From Actinomycetota bacterium (GTDB lineage: Bacteria > Actinomycetota > Coriobacteriia > Anaerosomatales > UBA3086), in assembly GCA_027859125.1 (NCBI GenBank), contig JAQIBK010000043.1:1-41307 (forward strand): 41,307 bases of DNA, given 5' to 3'. Below are positions 35,221 to 41,307 of this stretch, in pieces (position 1 is the first letter of the stretch; every line of letters begins with the position of its first letter). The notes beneath the pieces are model-generated. The model was not told where the DNA came from. It did not search any database and was given only the letters and a program-made list of their open reading frames with translations. Both the position numbers and the translations under genes were made by a program.

Positions 35221-35724
35221 ATTGATCCCCTTCCAGAACGGGAGATCGCACAGTTTCCCATGCGACCCTGTCGGTCCGGCCACCTTGGCCTGGCAGTGTA
35301 CGGCTACAGGTGAATCGGACTAGGAGTTATTGCGTGTTCAATCGTAGAACACGACGGTCAAACGATAGCACGACGGAACCAACCGCGCATTATTCACCGA
35401 TTTCCATTAACACCGTGTCGCATAACGGGCCTTCACGGATTATTGTGCAGGTTTTCACATGATGATACAGGCAGGAAACATGTTTGGCGTGTGCGTCCAA
35501 CAGGCATAAACTGGACATAATATACGCGTGCGACGCGTGTGCTTGCGCAAGGCCTGGAGTTCTTTGCGCGCGCTCACTCACAAAGTCGCGCATTCGAATC
35601 GCTGATTCGAATTTCTGCATCGGGTATCACCCGAGGCAAGGAGGCGAGAAGCGCACTTGGCACCTGATGCCGGCTGATTGAACCAAACAGTCGTAAGGGT
35701 CATCGGTCCAAGAAAGGGGGAAAT
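35221..35724. promoter_or_regulatory. Divergent tupA-fdhA control region (504 bases, no supported gene)
   Basis: The only gene-free stretch over 300 bases. Locally A+T-richer, with several ordered elements: CACGACGG twice 19 bases apart (35350-35357, 35369-35376); ACGCGTG twice (35524-35530, 35533-35539) just after CATAATATA, a possible -10 region; the inverted repeat ATTCGAATC-GCT-GATTCGAAT (35592-35612); and two small hairpins before fdhA (35620-35634 and 35659-35671). AAGGAGG at 35638-35644 has no convincing gene after it. Short ORFs here (76 and 65 aa) lack homology or ribosome sites. I could not match a known riboswitch. Confidence 0.6.
35592..35612. repeat. Perfect 9-bp inverted repeat ATTCGAATC-gct-GATTCGAAT upstream of fdhA
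   Basis: Each arm also contains the 8-bp palindrome ATTCGAAT, so the element is both an inverted repeat and two palindromes 12 bases apart. It lies about 115 bases before fdhA. An operator is more likely than a terminator since no T-run follows and the loop would be three bases. Confidence 0.6.
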
Positions 35725-38700
35725 ATGAATATCACTAGGCGTGGCTTCTTCAAGCTATCCGGGGCAGCTTTCGCTGCTGGAGTCCTATCCGATTTCGTCG
35801 GACAGAGCACGGCCCTCGCAGCGGAAACACCATTGGAATGGCGTCTGTCCGACGTCATGGAGACACCGAGCATCTGTTGTTACTGCTCGGTCGGATGCGG
35901 AAGCATCCTGTCCGTCAAAGACGGTGAACTGGTCAACCTCGAGGGAGATCCCGATCATCCCATCAACAGAGGTTCTCTTTGCTCAAAGGGTTCGGCTCAG
36001 TTCAACGTCAGGAACGTGTACGACCCCGAGTCCGGGGACCTAATACTCAACCCGTACCGCCAGACAACGGTCAAGTATCGTGCCGCTGGTTCAAGTGAAT
36101 GGGAAGAGAAGGACTGGGACTGGGCGATCATGGAGATCGCCAAGCGCGTAAAGAAGACTCGAGACGAATCTTTTGAGACCACTGACGCCAACGGTGTCAC
36201 CGTAAACAGAACCGAGGCGATCGGCTTTCTGGGTGGCGCTGCCCTCGATGACGAGGAATGCTACGTTATCCAGAAGTTGGCAAGGGCACTTGGCGTCACA
36301 TTCATCGAGCATCAGGCTCGTATTTGACACAGCTCAACTGTTGCCGGTCTTGGCAACACATTTGGGCGAGGCGCCATGACGAATCACTGGATCGACATCC
36401 GTAACTCCGATGTCATCATGGCAATCGGCGGCAACAACGCCGAGAATCACCCCATCTCAATGAAGTGGGTCACAGAGGCTCGCAAGAACGGCGCGAAGTA
36501 TATCGTCGTCGACCCCCGCTTCACCCGAAGCGCTGCTGTCGCAGATCTCTATGGTCCGATCCGTTCAGGCTCGGACATCGCCTTCTTCGGCGGTCTCTAC
36601 AAGTACATCTTCGACAACAAGCTCTACCACGAGGCTTACGTCAAGAACTACACCACGGCCTCGTGGCTCGTGAACCCCGACTACGATTTCGAGGACGGGC
36701 TCTTCTCGGGCTACGACGAAGCCAGCCGCAAGTACAGCAAGGACACTTGGCAGTATCAGACCGACGGTGAGACTCCGTGGGACACCGAGGGCGCGTTCGC
36801 GTGGGTCAATGCACCTGGGACACCGGCCTTCACGACGCCGGTCGCCAAGACGCCCATGAAGGATATGACGCTGTCAGATCCGAATTGCGTCTTCCAGCTC
36901 ATGATGAAGCACTACGAGCGCTACACGCCCGAGGTCGCCTCTGCAGTCTCCGGAATGCCGCTCGAGCGTATGCTTGAGATCTGGGACCTCTTTGCTTCCA
37001 CAGGCCAGCCGGGCAAGGCAGGCACCATCCTGTATGCAATGGGCATGACCCAGCACACCTATGGCTCGCAGAACGTGCGCGCCATGGCCGTCACACAGCT
37101 TCTTCTTGGCAACATGGGTATGCCTGGCGGTGGCGTCAACGCGCTTCGCGGCGAGTCCAACGTTCAGGGCTCCACGGACATGGCGATGTTGTTCCATATC
37201 ATCCCCGCGTACATGGCCACACCGAACGCAACCGTTCATGAGAACCTCCGTGGCTACCTCGAGAAGGAGACTCCTTCGGGTGGGTACTGGACCAACAAGC
37301 CGAAGTTCTTCATCTCGTTGCTCAAGGAGATGTACGGAGACTATGCGACTGAGGCGAACGACTATGCGTACGCCATGATGCCCAAGCTCAACGGCAAGAA
37401 TCACAGCCACATCGCGATGTTCGAGGCGATGAATGAGGGAGTCATCAAGGGCTTGTTCCTCTGGGGACAGAACCCGGCAGTCGGCGGTCCCAACTGCTCC
37501 ATGGAGCGCAAAGCCATGGAGCAGCTGGACTGGATGGTCTCTGTCGACCTGTGGGAGACCGAAACAGCCGCATTCTGGAAGGCCCCCACTATCGATCCCG
37601 CAACGGTCAACACCGAGATCTTTATGCTTCCGGCTGCTTGCCACTACGAGAAGCAGGGATCGGTCGCCAACTCCGGACGCTGGATCCAGTGGCGATGGAA
37701 GGCAGTCGATCCTCCTGGCGAAGCCAAGGACGACGCGGAGATCTGCACTGAGATCACACTCGCACTGAAGGCTCTCTACGAAGCCGAAGGTGGCGCAGTT
37801 CCAGAGGCCATCACCAAGCTCACGTGGGACTACGTGGACGAGAACGACCACGTCGATATCTCCAAGATCGCACGCGCCGTGAACGGCTACACCGTCGCCG
37901 ACGGCAAGCTCCTGTCGAACTTCACGAAGCTTGCGGCCGATGGATCGACAGCCTGCGGCAACTGGATCTACTCAGGCTATTGGAACAACGAAGACTCAAT
38001 GGAGGCAGTAGACCAGCCGACCGGTGCCCGCGATGACACCGACCCAACCCGCAAGGGACTCGAGGGCGGAATGGGATCCTACCTCGGTTGGTCGTTCGCA
38101 TGGCCGGTCAACAGGCGCATCATCTACAACCGTGCGTCCTGCGATCTCGACGGCAAGCCATGGAACCCGGACAAGCCGCTCTTCGAGTGGACCGGTACTG
38201 AGTGGCTCTCAAATGACGTCCCGGACTTTGGAAACAAGGCCGCCGACGGCACCGAGACCAAGCCACCAAATGCGACCGCTTTCATCATGCTTCCCGAGGG
38301 CGAAGCACGCCTGTACGCGCAGGGTATGGCCGACGGTCCGTTCCCCGAGCACTACGAGCCCTTCGAGAGTCCCACAGACAATGCTCTGTCCAGTCAACAG
38401 AACGACCCGGCCGTCGTGATCTGGGAATCCGCCAGTCTCGGCACAAAAGAGAATTGGCCAATCGTAATGACCACGTATCGTCTGACCGAGCACTGGCAGA
38501 CGGGTCAGATGACCCGCAACCTGCCGTGGCTGGTCGAGATCATGCCCAAGATGTTCGTTGAGCTCTCCATTGAGCTCGCCGATGACAAGGGCATCGTTTC
38601 CGGTGACAACGTGATCATCGAGAACAACCGTGGTGCCATCAAGGCCTACGCGATGGTCACAAACCGCTTCAAGCCATTCCAGATCAACGGCGAGACCGTC

Positions 38701-38853
38701 CACCAAATCGGTACTCCGTGGCACTGGGGCTACACCGGCTCATGCTCAATCGGTGGAATCGCGAACGACCTCACTCCTAATGTTGGCGACGCCAACACGA
38801 TGATTCCGGAGTACAAGGCGTTCTTGGTCGACATCCGGAAGGAGGAGGTGTAG
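35725..38853 (+). CDS. fdhA: Selenocysteine-containing formate dehydrogenase, catalytic subunit (in-frame UGA = Sec201)
   Basis: Oxidises formate to CO2 at a Mo/W-bis-pterin site outside the cytoplasmic membrane. The track shows two ORFs (35725-36327 and 36376-38853); both are in one frame, separated only by TGA at 36325-36327. Read as selenocysteine, the product is 1042 aa with QARI-U-HSSTVAGLG, matching the FDH-N/FDH-H active site, and a SECIS hairpin follows. Tat signal TRRGFFK at residues 4-10. The [4Fe-4S] motif is C51-x2-C54-x3-C58 ... C86. The ALRGESNVQGSTDMA pterin-binding region and C-terminal molydopterin dinucleotide-binding domain are present. GGGGG site before the ATG. First gene of fdhABC. 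Confidence 0.96.
36325..36365 (+). promoter_or_regulatory. Bacterial SECIS element directing Sec insertion at UGA
   Basis: UGA (36325-36327) is followed 12 bases later by a perfect stem GTTGCC (36340-36345) / GGCAAC (36352-36357) with apical loop GGTCTT. GGUCU is the SelB-recognised loop of E. coli fdhF, and the 18-base distance from UGA to GGUCU equals that of fdhF as I remember it. Conserved within coding sequence. Confidence 0.92.
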
Positions 38854-38856
38854 ACA

Positions 38857-39663
38857 ATGGCTGAGATGGCTATCTTCTACGACGCCTCCAAGTGCACCGC
38901 GTGCAAAGGGTGCCAAGTGGCGTGCAAGCAGTGGAAACAACTGCCCTCGCCGCTGACGGCCGACGAGTTCGAATTCACCAAGAGCTACCAGAGTCCGCTA
39001 GAAGTCAGCCCTAACACATGGATCATCATGACCTTCGATGAGGTAGACCAGGAAATCGGCGTCGAGTGGAACTTCATGCGTCGCGCATGCTTCCACTGTT
39101 CGGACGCAGCCTGCGAGCAGGCGTGCCCGGTGGGTGCGATCTCAAAGAAGGACAATGGCGCAGTGGTCATCGATCAGGAGAAGTGCATCGGGTGCCAGTA
39201 CTGCACCAATGCCTGCCCCTTCGATATCCCCAAGTGGGAAGAGGCCGACAACAAGACGTTCAAGTGCTGGCTATGCCAGGACCGTCTTGCCAACGCCCGC
39301 CTTCCGGGTTGCGTCACGACGTGCCCCACGGGCGCCCTCACGTTCGGAGAGCGCACCGAGATGGTCGCAGCGGCCAAGACGGCACTCGACGATGTCAAAG
39401 CCAGAGGCTTTGACAAGGCTGAGCTCTACGGCGTCGACGAGCTCGAGGGCATGCACGTTCTCTTCCTCGCACATCGTGGTCTTGAGGCCCATGGCCTCGT
39501 TCGTGACCCGAAGGTGCCGGATATGATCGAGTTCTGGCAGCTCCTCAAGCCGCTCGGTGGCGTAGCATTCGCCGCCGCTGTCGGCGGTCTGGGTCTGTCA
39601 TACCTGTCAGGCATCGGCTACAAACGTGAAGAGCCGGATGAGCCCGAGGAGGTGGAGAAGTAG
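38857..39663 (+). CDS. fdhB: Formate dehydrogenase iron-sulfur subunit
   Basis: 268-aa electron-transfer subunit linking FdhA to the cytochrome b. Four cysteine groups for four [4Fe-4S] clusters: CTACKGCQVAC (residues about 11-21), CFHCSDAACEQAC, CIGCQYCTNAC, and CWLCQDRL...CVTTCPTGAL. A single C-terminal membrane anchor (GGVAFAAAVGGLGLSYLSG, about 236-254) is followed by an acidic tail. No signal peptide, so it should be exported with FdhA by the Tat system. GGAGGAGG lies in the fdhA end; three bases separate the genes. Confidence 0.95.
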   Translation: MAEMAIFYDASKCTACKGCQVACKQWKQLPSPLTADEFEFTKSYQSPLEVSPNTWIIMTFDEVDQEIGVEWNFMRRACFHCSDAACEQACPVGAISKKDNGAVVIDQEKCIGCQYCTNACPFDIPKWEEADNKTFKCWLCQDRLANARLPGCVTTCPTGALTFGERTEMVAAAKTALDDVKARGFDKAELYGVDELEGMHVLFLAHRGLEAHGLVRDPKVPDMIEFWQLLKPLGGVAFAAAVGGLGLSYLSGIGYKREEPDEPEEVEK

Positions 39664-40350
39664 ATGCGATACATACAGAGACAAAGCAAGCACGCGCGGA
39701 CCGTTCACTGGTTCCATACGATCGCATGCCTAAGCCTCTTCATCACGGGACTCTTCCTGTACGTGCCGGCCTTCGCCGGTGGGCTCGATGTTGGCGTGCT
39801 GCAAGCTGGTCGCCTCATTCACCGCATCGCAGCGGTGATCTTCATAGGTGTTCCGCTGATCGGCACCCTCGTCAATCCCAAGGCAGTGGCGCATAAGTTC
39901 AAGGAGTACTTCCAGGCGTGGACACCAGAGGACAAGGAATTCATGAAGAAGTTCCTTCCCTACATGTTCGCACCCAAGAAGGTTCACATGCCCAAGCAGG
40001 ATCGCTACAAGTCTGGACAGAAGGTCGCCGATCTCGCGGCGATCGTCTTCTCCATGCTGATCGCGATCAGTGGAGCGTTCATGTGGATCGGCGTGTCACC
40101 AACCTTGAACGTGGAGTTCTCAGCCAGCCTCATGCGATTCATGTACTTCATGCATGACGGCTCGATGATTGCTCTTGGAGTCCTGCTACTTGCACATATC
40201 TTCGTGGGCGCAGGCATCTTCCAGCCATATCGCGGAACGCTCCGTCTGATGTTCGGAGATGGCAAGATTTCCGAAGAAGAGGCCAGGTTCCACTGGGGCT
40301 TCTGGGCCGAGGATGAGCTCAAGAGTGGGAAGAACGTGACCGAGGAGTAA
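39664..40350 (+). CDS. fdhC: Formate dehydrogenase cytochrome b subunit
   Basis: 228-aa integral membrane di-heme cytochrome (FdnI/FdoI family) that reduces menaquinone. Four membrane segments. Candidate heme ligands H18, H53, H164 and H178; the last pair has the same 14-residue spacing as E. coli FdnI H155/H169. The opening RQSKHARTVHWFHTIACLSLF and VLLLAHIFVGAGIFQPYRGTLRLM are family signatures. Starts directly after the fdhB stop with GGAGG inside the fdhB end. Followed by a strong terminator. Quinone made by the mqn operon is the likely acceptor. Confidence 0.94.
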   Translation: MRYIQRQSKHARTVHWFHTIACLSLFITGLFLYVPAFAGGLDVGVLQAGRLIHRIAAVIFIGVPLIGTLVNPKAVAHKFKEYFQAWTPEDKEFMKKFLPYMFAPKKVHMPKQDRYKSGQKVADLAAIVFSMLIAISGAFMWIGVSPTLNVEFSASLMRFMYFMHDGSMIALGVLLLAHIFVGAGIFQPYRGTLRLMFGDGKISEEEARFHWGFWAEDELKSGKNVTEE

Positions 40351-40384
40351 GCTCCAGGAGCTTTTGGAGCCCAATCTGCACGAC

Positions 40385-40419
40385 GAAGGCCGGGTCATCT
40401 GACCCGGCCTTCGGCTTTT
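40385..40419 (+). terminator. Rho-independent terminator of fdhABC
   Basis: GAAGGCCGGGTC, loop ATCT, GACCCGGCCTTC: a perfect 12-bp G+C-rich stem (40385-40412) followed by GGCTTTTG. It lies 34 bases after the fdhC stop. The minus strand lacks a T-run, so it mainly serves the plus strand. Confidence 0.9.
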
Positions 40420-40445
40420 GTGTGATAGAGCGCGAACTGTGCTCT

Positions 40446-40925
40446 CTACTCGGTGGTCGGTGCATCGGCGGGATTGGAATCGATATTCGTGCCCTCACCG
40501 TCGATCGTCTCCCGGGGTGTAGCTTGCGCATCTCCTGCCACGTCCGCGATACCGCGCTCAATGAACGTGACCATGTTCTCCTTCGTCGTCGCGCCGGTCA
40601 CCCGATCCAGCTCGACACCATCAGCGTCGAGAAGAACAAACGTGGGAGTCAGGAATACGCCGAACTCTTCGACCTTGGCCTTGCCCTCATCTGTCGTGAT
40701 GTTCACGATCTCAAAAGAGTCGATCTTGGGCGTGTACTCATCCTGAAGCTCCGCGACTATTGGCTCCATCTCTTGACAGAAAGGACACTCGGGATCATAG
40801 AACTGAATGAACTGCAGCGCGGCCTTCTCTGTGGGCACATCATCGGCAGCGCAGCCCGTCATAACGGGCCCGACTGTCGTGATCAGCGCCAACACTGTCA
40901 CCAGAAGCGATACTCTCTTGAACAC
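40446..40925 (-). CDS. Thioredoxin-fold lipoprotein
   Basis: 159 aa. The start is GTG 40925 with AGGAGG five to eight bases upstream; the track ORF is 17 residues too long. Signal peptide ends VMTGC (lipobox Cys25). The redox motif CPFC (C47, C50) lies in QFYDPECPFCQEM, followed by the cis-proline loop FLTPTFVLLDADG. An Asp/Thr/Asn-rich tail ends the protein. Probably an extracytoplasmic thiol-disulfide or thiol-reducing protein. Convergent with fdhABC and in the same direction as the peroxiredoxin gene upstream. Substrate unknown. Confidence 0.87.
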   Translation of the reverse strand: MFKRVSLLVTVLALITTVGPVMTGCAADDVPTEKAALQFIQFYDPECPFCQEMEPIVAELQDEYTPKIDSFEIVNITTDEGKAKVEEFGVFLTPTFVLLDADGVELDRVTGATTKENMVTFIERGIADVAGDAQATPRETIDGEGTNIDSNPADAPTTE

Positions 40926-41006
40926 GTCTCCTCCTTTGCGTCGAGCCACCTTGGGTCCGACGGCGTATCCGCGCAAGCCGATGCGGCTCGCGCTGTTCTT
41001 TGGGCG

Positions 41007-41307
41007 CTACTTCGCTGCACTCAACTCCTCGACTGCGGCGAGCATCTCATCGATGTCTCGGGCTTCATTGAGTGTGGAATGCTGGACGAAGCGCACAACG
41101 CCCTCCGTGTCGATCAGGTAGCTCCACCTGTTGGCGACCATCTGTCGCTCGTTGTAGGCACCGAACTCAGGGGTGACGTCACGGCCCCAGTCCGCCAGCA
41201 GATCGAACGGGAGCTCGAGCTGCTTGCGGAACTCTCCCGCTGAGGCATATGAATCAAGGCTTATACCGAAGACCTCGGTATTCATCTCCTGCAACCGGTC
41301 GTAGTTG
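41007..41307 (-). CDS. Peroxiredoxin (AhpC/TSA family), N-terminus cut by window edge
   Basis: About 99 C-terminal codons are visible; the frame is open to the edge (the track's first residue is a TTG within the gene, not a real start). EVFGISLDSYASAGEFRKQLELPFDLLADWG, EFGAYNERQMVANRWSYLIDTEGVVRFV is a typical AhpC/TSA or BCP-type C-terminal half. The peroxidatic cysteine is outside the window. Detoxifies hydrogen peroxide or organic peroxides with thiol reductants. It lies 81 bases upstream of the thioredoxin-fold lipoprotein gene in the same direction. Confidence 0.9.
   Translation of the reverse strand, partial: NYDRLQEMNTEVFGISLDSYASAGEFRKQLELPFDLLADWGRDVTPEFGAYNERQMVANRWSYLIDTEGVVRFVQHSTLNEARDIDEMLAAVEELSAAK

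Noticed and set aside
35657-35672. TGGCAC resembling a sigma-54 -24 element before fdhA
   Set aside because: No matching -12 (TTGC) at the required spacing; it forms part of a small hairpin instead.
35390-35681. Small ORFs of 76 aa (minus) and 65 aa (plus) in the tupA-fdhA gap
   Set aside because: No ribosome sites at their starts, overlapping each other on opposite strands, and unusual composition; treated as non-coding.
36325-36375. Apparent stop/frameshift dividing fdhA into a 200-aa and an 825-aa ORF
   Set aside because: Both parts are in the same frame, the TGA is at the known Sec position, and a SECIS hairpin follows; this is selenocysteine, not a pseudogene.
1-41307. tRNA/rRNA genes, CRISPR arrays, transposases, integrases, phage or toxin-antitoxin genes
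   Set aside because: I looked for these on both strands and saw no supporting sequence; the window reads as ordinary core and metabolic chromosome.

Overview
The window looks like the chromosome of an anaerobic or facultatively anaerobic, G+C-rich, actinobacterium-like organism. A Coriobacteriia-type relative is my best guess, but this is inference. The pointers are a futalosine-type menaquinone gene set, a selenocysteine (UGA) membrane formate dehydrogenase, a tungstate (Tup-type) transporter with a long cofactor operon, frequent GTG starts behind strong AGGAGG-type sites, and many 1-11 base gene overlaps. I saw no tRNA, rRNA, CRISPR array, insertion sequence or phage gene. Gene density is very high; the only gene-free stretch over 300 bases is 35221-35724.

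Layout, left to right. (1) 1-8200, minus strand: an osmoprotectant ABC transporter in the E. coli yehZYXW order, running with a 16-base gap into tilS-hpt-ftsH (ftsH is cut by the left edge). (2) 8433-12863: a small glycan module of a membrane GT2 glycosyltransferase, a YbhN/AglD-like flippase-type membrane protein, a convergent GT4 glycosyltransferase and UDP-glucose dehydrogenase. (3) 12909-18209, plus strand: mqnE-mqnA-mqnC, followed by an MTAP-like nucleoside phosphorylase-fold protein and a cog0402-type amidohydrolase. Together these could supply the deamination and base-removal steps of the futalosine route without a recognisable MqnB. (4) 18206-23250, minus: a complete branched-chain amino acid-type ABC transporter (livF, G, M, H, J), with a strong hairpin between the binding protein gene and livH. 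(5) 23467-24833, minus: cysK translationally coupled to an Rrf2 regulator, ending in a clear terminator. (6) 25043-26499, plus: an NfeD/stomatin membrane pair. (7) 26581-35220, minus: an 11-gene molybdopterin/tungsten operon (tupA-tupB-tupC, a mobA-fdhD fusion, moeA, a 70-aa cysteine protein, mobB, moaA, moaC, a MOSC protein, mogA). (8) 35725-40350, plus: divergently transcribed fdhABC, with an in-frame UGA followed by a SECIS hairpin and ending in a strong terminator. (9) 40446 to the end, minus: a thioredoxin-fold lipoprotein and a truncated peroxiredoxin.

How it fits together. Tungstate or molybdate enters through TupABC. MoaA, MoaC, MogA, MoeA, MobA and MobB build and modify the pterin cofactor, and the FdhD domain supports sulfuration of the formate dehydrogenase metal centre. 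The Tat-exported selenoenzyme FdhA, with the iron-sulfur subunit FdhB and the cytochrome b FdhC, passes electrons from formate to the menaquinone made by the mqn genes. moaD, moaE, moeB, mqnB, mqnD and the selA/B/C/D genes are not in the window and must lie elsewhere if used.
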